Assembly: GCA_036399695.1 (NCBI GenBank)
Contig: DASWMP010000105.1
Span: 1 to 60,732 of the forward strand
Source of the DNA: DASVEE01 sp036399695
GTDB taxonomy: Bacteria; Acidobacteriota; Thermoanaerobaculia; Gp7-AA8
Reading direction: 5' to 3'
DNA: 60,732 bases
Under the pieces are notes generated by a model. It worked only from the letters and a program-made list of their open reading frames with translations. It made no database searches and was not told the DNA's origin. Position numbers and translations under genes: made by a program. Shown piece by piece: positions 9,013-17,748 of the stretch (position 1 is its first letter; every line of letters starts with the position of its first letter).

Positions 9013-10224
9013 CTACTCGTAACGTAAGGCGTCGATGGGCGGGAGCTTGGCCGCGCGCCGCGCCGGGAAGAAGCCGGCGGCGACACCGGTGAAGACGGCG
9101 ATGGCCAGGCCGGCGAAGACGAGCTGCGGCGTCACCAACGTGGGCAAGGGCGTGGCGGTCGAGACGATCTTGCTGATGATCGCCCCGAGGAGGACACCGA
9201 GGAGCCCACCGCCGAGTGCCAGCAGGATCGCTTCGGTCAGGAATTGCAGTTGGATGTTGCGGGCCGTGGCGCCGAGGGCGCGGCGGATGCCGATCTCGCG
9301 CGTCCGCTCGATCACCGAGACCAGCATGATGTTCGTGATGACGATGCCGCCGACGACGAGCGAGATGCCGGAGATGAACGTCATCAGGGCAAACGACCCC
9401 GCCGACACGCTTTTCCAGATCATCTGCAGCGCCTCGGCCGTGACGATGGCGAAGGGATCGTCGGCCCGGAAGTCGGTGTGGCGGCGGGCGCGCAGGATGA
9501 CGCGCGTCTCGTCCATCGAGTCGCTCATGGCGCTGACGCCGCCGGCCGCGCGGACGAAGAGGTCGAGGCTGCGGCGCGAGCCGAAGCGCTTGCTGAACGT
9601 GCCGAGGGGCATGAAGAGCTGCTTGTCCTGGCTCTGGCCGAGGACTGAGCCCTGCTTCGTGAGGAGACCGATGACGCGCAGCGGCTGATTCGCCACCCAG
9701 ATCGTCCGGCCGATCGGATCGATTTTCCCGAACAGCTCATCCCGCACGTCGGAGCCGATGATCGTGACGAGCGCCGAGCGCCGCTCTTCAGTGACGGTGA
9801 AGAAGCGGCCGGCCTCGAGGTCGAGATTGTTGATCTCCCCCATGTTGGCGGTCGTCCCCTGCACGCGCACGTCCGTCAGCCGCTTCGCGCCCCGCTTCAC
9901 CGCCGCACCGGTGCTGACGCTCGCGCCGACCATCGAGCAGGAGCGGCAGCGCTCCCGGATCGCTTCGAAGTCGTCCCAGTTCAGCTCCTTCCGCTTCACT
10001 GCCTCGAGGAACTGCTCGCGGCTGGTGATGATCCCGAACTGCGTCATGACGTAGACGTCGGGATTGAGCTGAAAGACCTTCTCGGTGATGTAGTTGTTGA
10101 GCCCCGAGATGATCGAAACGACCGTCACGACCGTCATGACGCCGATGATCACCCCGAGCAGCGTGAGAAAGCTGCGGAGCTTGTGGGCGTTGAGCGCCGT
10201 CGCGGCGATGCGGAGGGTTTCCAT
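9013..10224 (-). CDS. MacB-type ABC transporter permease (paralogue)
   Basis: 403 residues, same architecture as the downstream permease: N-terminal membrane segment (FLTLLGVIIGVMTVVTVVSI), periplasmic core, three C-terminal membrane segments and the ending PPIDALRYE. The ERTREIGIRRALGA loop before the last helices is the family's coupling segment for an ATPase. The ATG is at 10224. The two permeases may form a heterodimer. A TTTTTGG-type hairpin separates it from the adaptor gene upstream. Confidence 0.9.
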   Translation of the reverse strand: METLRIAATALNAHKLRSFLTLLGVIIGVMTVVTVVSIISGLNNYITEKVFQLNPDVYVMTQFGIITSREQFLEAVKRKELNWDDFEAIRERCRSCSMVGASVSTGAAVKRGAKRLTDVRVQGTTANMGEINNLDLEAGRFFTVTEERRSALVTIIGSDVRDELFGKIDPIGRTIWVANQPLRVIGLLTKQGSVLGQSQDKQLFMPLGTFSKRFGSRRSLDLFVRAAGGVSAMSDSMDETRVILRARRHTDFRADDPFAIVTAEALQMIWKSVSAGSFALMTFISGISLVVGGIVITNIMLVSVIERTREIGIRRALGATARNIQLQFLTEAILLALGGGLLGVLLGAIISKIVSTATPLPTLVTPQLVFAGLAIAVFTGVAAGFFPARRAAKLPPIDALRYE

Positions 10225-10294
10225 GTGCGTGTGGTCGGTGGTCGGTCGGTGGTGATCGGTTCGTGCGCGATGGTCAGTGCTGGCGTTGGGCGAT

Positions 10295-10359
10295 GTTTTT
10301 GGTTGTCGGTTTTTGGTTTTTGGTTCTCACCAACAACCAAAAACCGACAACCAAAAACC
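10295..10359. repeat. Inverted repeat of TTTTTGGTTGTCGG words
   Basis: Positions 10296-10316 and 10338-10358 are perfect 21-base inverted copies built from TTTTTGG and GTTGTCGG. They sit between the permease start and the adaptor stop. Just before them (10229-10262) is a run of GGTCGGTGGTCGGTCGGTGG words, also seen at 34702-34735. Confidence 0.9.
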
Positions 10360-10370
10360 GTCTCCCGCCC

Positions 10371-11600
10371 CTACCCCTTCTTCTCCCCATCCTCGGCCTT
10401 CGGTGCGGGCTGTTCCTTCACCTTTGCTCCGTCCTTGATGTCGCGGAGCGCGCGGAAGGGGCCGGTGACGATCTGCTGGCCGTCTTTGAGGCCGGTGAGG
10501 ATCTGGATGCTGGTGTCGCCGGCGAGGCCGGTTTTGACCGGGACGAACTTCACGGTGCCGTTGTCGTGGACGTAGACGCCTTCTTCTTCCTGCGATTTGC
10601 CGGCGCCGGTGCCAGGCTTCTCGCGGACGACGAGTGCCTGGATCGGAATGGCCAGCGCTTTGGGCGCGGAGCCGGTGATGATGTCGGCGGAGGCGGAGAA
10701 GCCGGGGCGGACACCGGCCGGCGGGTTCTCGAGCTGGATCTTGACCTCGAAGTTCACGGCCTCGGCGCTGCTCTGCATGCCGGCGGCGCTCATCGGGCTG
10801 GAGCCCACTTCCGTGACGATGCCGTTGTACGTCTTGTTCGGGTAGGCGTCGATCGTGACGGTGGCGCGCTGGCCGACCTTCACGTTCGGGATGTCGGTCT
10901 CGTCCACTTCCATGACGGCTTCGACGACGCTCATGTCGGCGATCGTCATCAGCTTGGTGCCGGGGTTGTTCATCGTGCCGATGACCGCCACCTCCCCTTC
11001 CTCGACCGGCAGCGCCGTGACAATGCCCTCCATCGGCGCCGTCATGGTGGTCTTGGAGAGGGTGTCGCGCGCGGCCGTGAGGTTGGCCCGCGACTGCTGG
11101 ATGCGCTGCTCGATGGCGCTGACGTTCGCGCGGGCGGCGTCGAGCGAGGTGCGCGCCCGGTCGAGCTCGGCCTGGGGGATGATCTTTTCGGCGTAGTTGC
11201 GGGAGGCGCGCTCGTAGTTCTGCTGCGCTTCCTGGAGCTGGGCGCGGGAGGCGTCGCGATCCGAGAAGAGGGCGCGCATCGAAGCGGCGGCCCCTTCGGC
11301 CGAAGCGGCGAGCTGCTTCTGGTCGATCTGAAGGAGGAAGGTGCCCTTCTTGACGACGTCGCCCTCGCGAACGGCCAGGTTGACGATCTGCCCCATGACG
11401 TTGGCCGAGAGGTCGACCTTGCGCTGGGCATCGATGCGGCCGTTCGCCGTGACTTTGCTCGTCAGGTCGGTCCGCTCGACTTTCCCGAAGGTGACGGGCG
11501 TGCCGGCGTTGCTCTTCCGGGAACGGACCGAGGCACCAACCACTCCGGCGATGAGGACCACGACGATCAGGGCAAGGATGATCTTGGTTCGCTTCTTCAT
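10371..11600 (-). CDS. MacA/HlyD-type periplasmic adaptor protein
   Basis: 409 residues. An N-terminal signal-anchor (about 7-25, IILALIVVVLIAGVVGA) is followed by the split biotinyl-lipoyl-like domain (GQIVNLAVREGDVVKKG and APMEGIVTALPVEEGEV) around a coiled-coil hairpin of about residues 95-190. A beta-barrel and membrane-proximal domain follow. Adaptors of this family bridge an inner-membrane transporter to an outer-membrane channel. It is the first gene before the two MacB-type permeases. The 1.8 kb upstream of its start is repeats, so its promoter is not evident. Confidence 0.9.
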   Translation of the reverse strand: MKKRTKIILALIVVVLIAGVVGASVRSRKSNAGTPVTFGKVERTDLTSKVTANGRIDAQRKVDLSANVMGQIVNLAVREGDVVKKGTFLLQIDQKQLAASAEGAAASMRALFSDRDASRAQLQEAQQNYERASRNYAEKIIPQAELDRARTSLDAARANVSAIEQRIQQSRANLTAARDTLSKTTMTAPMEGIVTALPVEEGEVAVIGTMNNPGTKLMTIADMSVVEAVMEVDETDIPNVKVGQRATVTIDAYPNKTYNGIVTEVGSSPMSAAGMQSSAEAVNFEVKIQLENPPAGVRPGFSASADIITGSAPKALAIPIQALVVREKPGTGAGKSQEEEGVYVHDNGTVKFVPVKTGLAGDTSIQILTGLKDGQQIVTGPFRALRDIKDGAKVKEQPAPKAEDGEKKG

Positions 11601-11701
11601 GACGGGAGGTAATACGGAGATTGGGGCCGTCTGTTTCGGCGGCAGTGTGGAGGGCGATTTCCGGTTTCCCGTTTCCGGTTTCCGGAGACGGCAGTCGGGT
11701 C

Positions 11702-12086
11702 ACGATCATCCCGAATCCAGTCACATCGATCGAAGTCCGGTCGCGATCAACCGAAATTCGGTCGCGATCAACCGAAATTCGGTCACGATCAACCGAAATC
11801 CGGTCACCATCAACCGGAATTCGGTCACGATCAACCGAAATCCGGTCACGATCAACCGGAATTCGATCACGATCAACCGAAATCCGGTCACGATCAACCG
11901 AAATCTGGTGTCGATCAACCGGAATGTGGTGTCGATCAACCGGAATCCGGTGTCGATCAACCGAAATCCGGTGTCGATCAACCGAAATCCGGTCACCATC
12001 AACCGAAGTCTGGTGTCGATCAACTGGAATCTGGTGTCGATCAATCGGAATTCGGTGTCGATCGACTGGAATCCGGTTACGTTCGA
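11702..12086. repeat. 21-bp tandem array, about 18 units
   Basis: Units follow the pattern TCACGATCAACCGAAATCCGG with scattered substitutions and no spacers. The period is exactly 21, so it gives open frames on both strands (seven-residue peptide repeats), which I regard as non-coding. Many units contain a small dyad (CCGAATTCGG-like), placed every two helical turns. A second array with the same period lies at 32564-32920. Confidence 0.9.
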
Positions 12087-12752
12087 CCGGGGTCAGACCT
12101 TCGTTCTTCACGGACAACGAAGGTCTGACCCCGGCTGCACGCCGGAGGCGTGCGGGAGATTAGCCGGTCGCAAGCGCCGAAGGCGCGCTGCCACCGGCTT
12201 TGGTTGCAACAGAGATGGCACCCCGGCGGGGTGCCGTTGTGGTGGCTGCCACGCGACCCCTGCCGGGGTCGAGGTGGAGGGCGAATTTCATCCGGTGGCG
12301 GCGTGCCTTCGGCACTTGCCACCGGCTAATTTCCGACACGCCTCCGGCGTGCAAACCAAAGGCATCGGCCAACAGAGTTTCGACCGGGGTCAGACCTTCG
12401 TTCTTCACGAACAACGAAGGTCTGACCCCGCTGCACGCCGGAGGCGTGCGGGAGATTAGCCGGTCGCAAGCGCCGAAGGCGCGCCGCCACCGGTTTCGGT
12501 TGCAACAGAGATTTGCACCCCGGCGGGGTGCCGTTGTGGTGGCTGCGACGCGACCCCTGCCGGGTCGAGGTGGACGGCAATTTCATCCGTGGCGGCGTGC
12601 CTTCGGCACTTGCCACCGGCTAATTTCCGACACGCCTCCGGCGTGCAACCCAAGGCATCGGCCAACACGGCGCAGTCGGTTCCCTTGAGTTCGACCGGGG
12701 TCAGACCTTCGTTTTTCACCGACAACGAAGGTCTGACCCCGGCTGCACGCCC
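12087..12752. repeat. Composite repeat: two units of about 300 bp and a partial third
   Basis: Each unit begins with a hairpin of arms CCGGGGTCAGACCTTCGTT and its complement (12087-12134, 12384-12430, 12695-12742), then CTGCACGCC and a series of GC palindromes (CACGCCGGAGGCGTG, GCACCCCGGCGGGGTGC, GACCCCTGCCGGGGTC, GTGCCTTCGGCAC, CACGCCTCCGGCGTG). Unit starts are 297 and 311 bp apart. The third copy breaks off after its hairpin at the edge of a decayed gene. No protein is supported here. Confidence 0.88.
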
Positions 12753-13005
12753 TGCGATACGTCACGCTGCTGCAGCACGATCTCCGGCGTCCGCTCCGGA
12801 TCGAGCTCGAGGATGTCCGCGATCCGCAGCACCGCCGCGAGGAACCGGGCCTGGATCATCTCCGGAGGATTGACCGGTGCGGCGAGCTTCGCGTCGAACC
12901 GGTCGCGCACCAGCTCTTCGTATCCGTAGTGGTGGCTGCGGCAGATGTTCACCAGATCGTCGATCCACCCCCTCGTACAACTGGTGCTGCGCAAGCTGCC
13001 CGCGT
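12753..13005 (-). pseudogene. Decayed fragment of an HD-domain protein
   Basis: On the minus strand the frame reads WIDDLVNICRSHHYGYEELV, then DRFDAKLAAPVNPPEMIQARF, then LRIADILELDPERTPEIVLQQRDVS. I recognise this as the middle of HD-domain phosphohydrolase-like proteins that often also carry an Hsp90-like ATPase domain. LAQHQLYEG, which should precede WIDD, is in another frame, with the shift at a run of five G near 12975. Both ends are cut: one by the composite repeat, the other by the 64-bp array. It is clearly a remnant. The family name is from memory and less sure than the decay itself. Confidence 0.6.
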
Positions 13006-13007
13006 GT

Positions 13008-13245
13008 CGTTGCAACACAGGGCGCGTGTACGCCGGGCGGGTGGCGTGGGGGTGCGCTGCACCGCACGGGGCGTGCGCACGTGTGCGCCGGGCGTGTGGC
13101 GTTGCAACGCGGGTGTGTTGCACTGCAACACGGGGCGTGCGCACGTGTACGCAGGGCGGGTGGCGTTGCAACGCGGGTGCGTTGCACTGCAACACGGGGC
13201 GTGCGCACGTGTGCGCCGGGCGGGTGGCGTTGCAACAGGAGGAGT
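13008..13245. repeat. 64-bp tandem array of GTTGCAAC palindrome units
   Basis: Units starting at 13071, 13135 and 13199 (partial), with a worn copy before them, contain GCGTGCGCACGTGTGCGCC, GCGTTGCAACGC and GTGTTGCACTGCAACAC. Spacing is 64 bases. No gene is supported. It ends at a short stretch before the stop of the secreted protein gene. Confidence 0.85.
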
Positions 13246-13400
13246 GCACAAAGTCGCGGCGTTCACTGCCCGGCTAATCTAACCGCGTCAACAAGTTATA
13301 CGGCGATGCGTAAGTCGCGCACATGGGCACGAGCCCGGGGTCCACAGGGCCGTTACCAAAACGGGCCGCCCGGGCGTCATGCCCGAGCGGCCCACGGACC

Positions 13401-14966
13401 TTATTGAATCTGGCAACCGGAGCAGAGTGCGCGGCAACTGCACGTCGTGGAGTTCCACGTGCCGCCGTTGATGCTGCACTGCAGCTCGGCCGTCTGCGAA
13501 CAGGTCACCGGCGGGGGCGCCGTGGCCTCGTACGCGACGCGGTCGTCGAAGAGCTGCAGCCAGCGGCCGTCGAAGCCGCCGTTCGCCGGCGTGTACCAGG
13601 GGCCGACGAGCCACATACCGGCTTCGTAGTTCGTCGAGTCGCTGGTGATGACGCCCGAATGGACGAAGAAGTCGTGCTGCCAGAGGTAATTGTTGTGCGA
13701 GTCGTAGTAGCCGCTGGCGGCGCCGCGGGTACGTCCGTAGCTGTCGACGCCGAGGCCGTCGAAGCCGCCGAATTCGTCCCCGTCGTACGGGGCCTCGAAG
13801 TTCAACTCGGCCGAATAGCCGCCGTAGAACCACTTCTTCGACAGCACGCCCTCGCGTCCGTCCGTCAGACTGGACTTGCCGATGTCTTTGGATTGCGTGT
13901 AGAAGCGCTGCATGCCGGTGCCGACTTCGGCCTGGCCGGCCTCATTGACGACCGGGCTCTCCATCAGCACGTCTTCCATGTCGCTCGACAGCCAGTGGAT
14001 GTACCAGGGGTTCGAAGCCCAGTGCGTCGGGATGATGTCGGCGATGTCCTGCAGCTCGTAAGTGAGACGCTTGACGGTCGTCCAGCGCACGGTGTTGCCG
14101 TTATCGACACGGCTGGCGAGGCTCGACGCGTTCCAGTAAGCCAGAGGCTTGGCCCGCCACGTGTCGACCGCCGCCTGCGAACCTTCGGGCACGAAGACGT
14201 AGTGCACGTTCTTGCTGTCCGACTGCGTCACCCCGACCTTGGCGTCCGCGGTCGAGGAGTTCATCTGGCTCGCGATCGTGCTGTAGGGCGTCTTGACGTG
14301 ATGCAGGGCGTGGCCGTGATAGCCATAGGTCAGGCCATCGAGATTGCTTTCGTCGGCCTGCCAGAGCATGACGTGCTTGCCCGTCGCCGTCTGCATGAAC
14401 GTGATGCCGCTGTCGTAGTAGCGGCGCATGATCTGCTCTTTGTGCATCGTCACGGTGACGTGGTTGACGTACTCGCTGCTGCCGCCGGGCGTGCCGGTGA
14501 TGCCCTTCACGACAATCTCGATGCGTTCCCAGTCGTGGATCTCGCTCCCGTCTTTATCAGCCGCGTTGTAGACGTGATAGAGCAGCACGAGCGACTTGCT
14601 GCCGCCTTCCATGTACTCGATCAGGGAGGTGTACATCGTCGGGCGGATGCGCCAGTGGCTGTACGAGCCGGTCCCGCTCTGCGCGGCGGCGAGGTACTGG
14701 CCGATGTTGAGCCAGTTCACACGGTTGTTCGAAAAGTCGCCGTCGCGATCGAAATCGAAGTTGGAGAGCCAGTCGCGCCCCTGCTTGCCGTCGTTTTCGT
14801 CGCCGCGCTTGAGGAGCACCGGAGCGTAGTAGTTCAGGTACGCCTGGCGCTGGGTGGTCGTGAGGCTCCAGGACTGCGCCTGCGCTTCGCCGGGAGTCAG
14901 AGTCAGGCCGAGGATCAGAAGGACGGCTGCGCAGAGCATACGCGCCGCTGCTTGTGACAACTTCAT
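13401..14966 (-). CDS. Secreted protein with an HDWE motif and a Cys-rich C-terminus
   Basis: 521 residues from the ATG at 14966 (AGGAG 8 bases upstream). Residues 1-30 are a signal peptide (hydrophobic MLCAAVLLILGLTL, cleavage after AQA). YYAPVLLKRGDEND and, at 144-147, HDWE followed by RIEIVV recall the NPP1/Vps62-like families, where a GHRHDWE-type segment forms the metal site. FDFDRDGDFSNN near 70-80 looks like a calcium loop. The last 35 residues hold seven cysteines (CSQTAELQC, CSCRALCSGC), suggesting a small disulfide-linked tail. I do not recognise a specific function; extracellular location is well supported. It is divergent from the hybrid kinase. Confidence 0.8.
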   Translation of the reverse strand: MKLSQAAARMLCAAVLLILGLTLTPGEAQAQSWSLTTTQRQAYLNYYAPVLLKRGDENDGKQGRDWLSNFDFDRDGDFSNNRVNWLNIGQYLAAAQSGTGSYSHWRIRPTMYTSLIEYMEGGSKSLVLLYHVYNAADKDGSEIHDWERIEIVVKGITGTPGGSSEYVNHVTVTMHKEQIMRRYYDSGITFMQTATGKHVMLWQADESNLDGLTYGYHGHALHHVKTPYSTIASQMNSSTADAKVGVTQSDSKNVHYVFVPEGSQAAVDTWRAKPLAYWNASSLASRVDNGNTVRWTTVKRLTYELQDIADIIPTHWASNPWYIHWLSSDMEDVLMESPVVNEAGQAEVGTGMQRFYTQSKDIGKSSLTDGREGVLSKKWFYGGYSAELNFEAPYDGDEFGGFDGLGVDSYGRTRGAASGYYDSHNNYLWQHDFFVHSGVITSDSTNYEAGMWLVGPWYTPANGGFDGRWLQLFDDRVAYEATAPPPVTCSQTAELQCSINGGTWNSTTCSCRALCSGCQIQ

Positions 14967-15146
14967 GGGGGTGTTTCTCCTGTGGGTGGGTGGATGAGGG
15001 CCGGAGACACGTGCCGTTGAGGGCACCAGTGCCGCTTGAGTTTCCCGGCTAGAGGTTGGTGGGTTAAGTACGGAAAAACCCCCTCGAGCACGCCCCTATT
15101 GCAGAGTCGAAATTCCCGCGGGCGCTCGATGAAAACCGTTCAAAAA

Positions 15147-15176
15147 CCAGACTGTGTCGTCTGATCTTCAGACTGG
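15147..15176 (+). promoter_or_regulatory. Putative enhancer (UAS) of the 15233 sigma-54 promoter
   Basis: Three CAGAC/GTCTG words in 30 bases: CCAGACTG, GTCTGATC and TTCAGACTGG. They lie about 83-112 bases before the predicted start. Similar clusters stand at about the same distance before the sigma-54 promoters at 33095 and 28731 (minus). The two outer words are direct repeats and the middle one is inverted. Confidence 0.65.
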
Positions 15177-15232
15177 CGTCACAGCCGTCCGCGTAAGTCC
15201 TTGATTCTACGGCGTCGAACTTCCGCTCAACG

Positions 15233-15248
15233 TGGCACTGCCGTTGCG
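15233..15248 (+). promoter_or_regulatory. Sigma-54 promoter of the hybrid kinase gene
   Basis: TGGCAC-TGCCG-TTGC matches the -24/-12 consensus TGGCAC-N5-TTGC exactly. The predicted start near 15259 leaves a leader of about 49 bases containing the GGGAG of the kinase gene. Confidence 0.85.
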
Positions 15249-15307
15249 GTTGAGGTGAGCTGGTCCTTACCAGAAAACAAACGACGCACGATCCCCGGGA
15301 GTTCTCG

Positions 15308-17692
15308 ATGCCTCTTTCACGTGAAGCTCTGCTGCACCACTTTCCGGCGTTACCGACCGACCAGAGTGGCCCGGCGGCTGCTCCTCGGCAACAGGTCGAA
15401 ACGGCGCTCCTGACGACGCTCAGACTCCAGCAGGCACTGCTCGACAACCTGCCGGACCTCGCCTGGATCAAGGACGGCCAGTCGCGCTTCGTGGTCGTCA
15501 ACCGGGCGCTCGCCAGCTTCATCGGGCGGCCACCCGAAGAGATCATCGGCCGCACCGACTTCGATCTCTTTCCGCACGAGCACGGGACGGCCTACCGCGC
15601 GCTCGACGAGGAGGTCTTCCTCTCCGGAACGCCGCGGAAAATCCTGGAAGTGCTTCGCTCGAGCGACGGCGAGGATCGCTGGGTCGAGACCGTGAAGGCG
15701 CCGATTCCGGACGAATCGGGACGCATCATCGGCACCGGCGGGTTCGCCCGCGACGTGACGATCGAGCGGCGCGCGGAGCTGGAACGGGCCGAGTTCATGC
15801 GCGACCTGGAGCGGGAGCGGGCGCGCCTCAATGACATCATCGAGAACGTCCCCGGCGTGGTCTGGGAGGTGCTGGGCAATCCGGCGGGCGACGGGTCGCA
15901 CGTCGCCTACGTCAGTCCTTACCTGACGCAGCTCGCCGGACCCGGGGCGGCGGAGCACGCCGGCTCGTGGCGCAAGGCCATCCATCGCGACGACGCGGAG
16001 CGCGTGCTGCGCGAGCTCGACGAGGCCTACACGGAACGGCGAAGCTGCCGGATCGAGTTGCGCATCGTCACGGCGCAGCGCGGCACGGTTTGGTGCGAGG
16101 CGCACTGCAGCGTCATCACGGACGAAGAGGGGCAGGCCGCGGGGATGCGCGGCGTCCTGATCGACATCGACGAACGGAAACGGAGCGAGGCGCTGCTGCG
16201 CGAGAGCGAGGCCCGCTTCCGCACCATGGCCGACAATGCGCCGGTCATCATCTGGACGACCTCCGCGGCCGGCGCCTGCCAGTTCACCAACCAGCTCTGG
16301 ATGACGACGACCGGCCAGAGCCAGGAGGATGCGCTGGGCATGGGCTGGCTCAGCGTCGTCGAAGCCGCGGATCTCGACCGGGTCAGCGACACGGTCCGCC
16401 TCGCCGCGACACGCCGCGAAGCGTTCTCGCTGGAGTTCCGCATCCGGAGCAAGAGCGGCGAACTGCGGCAGGTTCTGTCGACGGCCGCTCCCCGCTTCGA
16501 TGCCGCCGGCCGTTTCATGGGCCACATCGGCACCTGCTTCGACCTGACGGATCTGCGGCGCCTGGAGCGGCAGCTCGAGGACGAAAAGCGCGTCTCCGGC
16601 CTCGGCCGCCTCGCCGCCACGATCGCCCACGAGATGAACAACGTGCTGATGGGCATCCAGCCGTTCGCCGAGCTGATTCGCCGCCGAGGCGACGCGTCCA
16701 TGGAAGACGCGGGCGCCCGGATCGTGGCGGCCGTGGAGCGCGGGAAACGGGTGACGCACGAAATCCTCCGCTTCACCCGCTCCGCCGAGCCGGTGCTGCG
16801 GCCGTTCGGCGTGCCGGCGTGGCTGGAGGCATTAGCCCCCGAGCTGCAGTCACGCGTCGGCGCCGGTGTGGAGCTGACGATCGACGTGGCCGAAGGACTG
16901 CCGCCGGTGCTCGCCGACCGGCTGCAGTTGCAACAGGTGCTGGTCAACCTGGCCACGAACGGACGCGACGCGATGAACGGCTGCGGCGCGCTGCGGATCA
17001 CCGTACGGCATGAGAAGACCGGCATGCCGCGCCTGGACGGCACGAGCGAGAACTTCCTGCACTTCACGGTCAGCGACGACGGCGCCGGGATCGAGGAGGC
17101 CCTGCTCGACCGCATTTTCGAGCCGCTCTTCACCACGAAACGCAACAACGGCACGGGGCTCGGGTTGACGATCGTGCACCAGATCGTCACCAAACATGGA
17201 GGGCGCATCTTCGTCGAGAGCGAGCGTGGAAAGGGATCGACGTTCCACTTCTTCCTGCAGGCGGCAGGACGGAACGCGGCGGAGTCGGTGGAGCTCGAGA
17301 CCACCGCCTGCATTCCGCCGCACGTCCGCAGCGTGTTGATGGTGGAGGACGACCCACTCGTAGCCTACGGCATCCTGCACCTGCTCGAAGCGCAGAACCT
17401 GCGCGTCATGAGCGCCGTCTCCGGCGCCGGAGCGCTGGGGCAACTGGCCAGCGACACGCCCGACGTCGCGATTCTCGACGTAGCCCTGCCGGACATGAAC
17501 GGCATCCAGCTCTTCAACGCCATTCGCATGCGCTACCCCCGCCTGCCGGTGATCTTCTCGACCGGCCACGGCGACGAGCGCATGCTCGCCCCCCAGCTCG
17601 CAAGCCCGCACACGACGTTTCTGCTGAAGCCGTACCGCCTGGAGTCACTGATCGGAGCCATCGCGCGCGTGACAGGCGACGCGCGTAAGTAA
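15308..17692 (+). CDS. Hybrid sensor histidine kinase, three PAS domains plus receiver
   Basis: 794 residues without membrane segments, so likely cytoplasmic. In order: PAS (about 40-155), PAS (170-295), PAS (300-420), a HisKA dimerisation helix with TIAHEMNN (His441), a HATPase with SDDGAGI, FEPLFTTK and GTGLGLTIV boxes, and a C-terminal receiver with acceptor D724 (ILDVALPDMNG). The kinase would sense a cytoplasmic or redox signal through PAS and pass phosphate to its own receiver. Start ATG with GGGAG 7-8 bases upstream. Control by sigma-54 is indicated by the promoter at 15233, which links it to the chemosensory operon. No output regulator is fused. Confidence 0.93.
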   Translation: MPLSREALLHHFPALPTDQSGPAAAPRQQVETALLTTLRLQQALLDNLPDLAWIKDGQSRFVVVNRALASFIGRPPEEIIGRTDFDLFPHEHGTAYRALDEEVFLSGTPRKILEVLRSSDGEDRWVETVKAPIPDESGRIIGTGGFARDVTIERRAELERAEFMRDLERERARLNDIIENVPGVVWEVLGNPAGDGSHVAYVSPYLTQLAGPGAAEHAGSWRKAIHRDDAERVLRELDEAYTERRSCRIELRIVTAQRGTVWCEAHCSVITDEEGQAAGMRGVLIDIDERKRSEALLRESEARFRTMADNAPVIIWTTSAAGACQFTNQLWMTTTGQSQEDALGMGWLSVVEAADLDRVSDTVRLAATRREAFSLEFRIRSKSGELRQVLSTAAPRFDAAGRFMGHIGTCFDLTDLRRLERQLEDEKRVSGLGRLAATIAHEMNNVLMGIQPFAELIRRRGDASMEDAGARIVAAVERGKRVTHEILRFTRSAEPVLRPFGVPAWLEALAPELQSRVGAGVELTIDVAEGLPPVLADRLQLQQVLVNLATNGRDAMNGCGALRITVRHEKTGMPRLDGTSENFLHFTVSDDGAGIEEALLDRIFEPLFTTKRNNGTGLGLTIVHQIVTKHGGRIFVESERGKGSTFHFFLQAAGRNAAESVELETTACIPPHVRSVLMVEDDPLVAYGILHLLEAQNLRVMSAVSGAGALGQLASDTPDVAILDVALPDMNGIQLFNAIRMRYPRLPVIFSTGHGDERMLAPQLASPHTTFLLKPYRLESLIGAIARVTGDARK

Positions 17693-17701
17693 GCGGCCTG
17701 C

Positions 17702-17745
17702 ATCTCGGAGAGCGGTGGCGCAGGATCGCCACCGCTCTCCGAGAT
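17702..17745. terminator. Long hairpin between convergent kinase genes
   Basis: 19-base perfect arms (ATCTCGGAGAGCGGTGGCG and its complement) around CAGGAT sit between the stops of two converging genes. There is no T-run, so bidirectional termination is inferred from position. The AGAGCGGTGGC word is also at 131-169, so it could equally be a repeat element. Confidence 0.6.
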
Positions 17746-17748
17746 CGT

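Larger units (their letters stand above)
14967..15307. other. Divergent promoter region, secreted protein gene and hybrid kinase gene
   Basis: This 341-base gap holds no gene. It contains a sigma-54 promoter and an upstream CAGAC cluster for the plus-strand kinase (listed separately) and an AGGAG for the minus-strand gene. I see no clear promoter for the minus strand. Confidence 0.6.

Noticed and set aside
11702..12086. CRISPR array
   Set aside because: Units are contiguous without spacers and no cas gene is in the window. The same holds for 32564-32920.
11341..12459. Open frames on both strands through the 21-bp array (seven-residue peptide repeats)
   Set aside because: A 21-base period has no stops in several frames by construction; no signal peptide, ribosome site or coding-like codon use supports a protein.
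12929..13407. Arg/Gly/Ala-rich plus-strand open frames in the 64-bp array
   Set aside because: Peptides are direct translations of the tandem palindromes in several frames at once; no coding signal.
13323..14957. 544-codon plus-strand open frame
   Set aside because: Exactly opposite the secreted HDWE protein, whose signal peptide, ribosome site and motifs are convincing.
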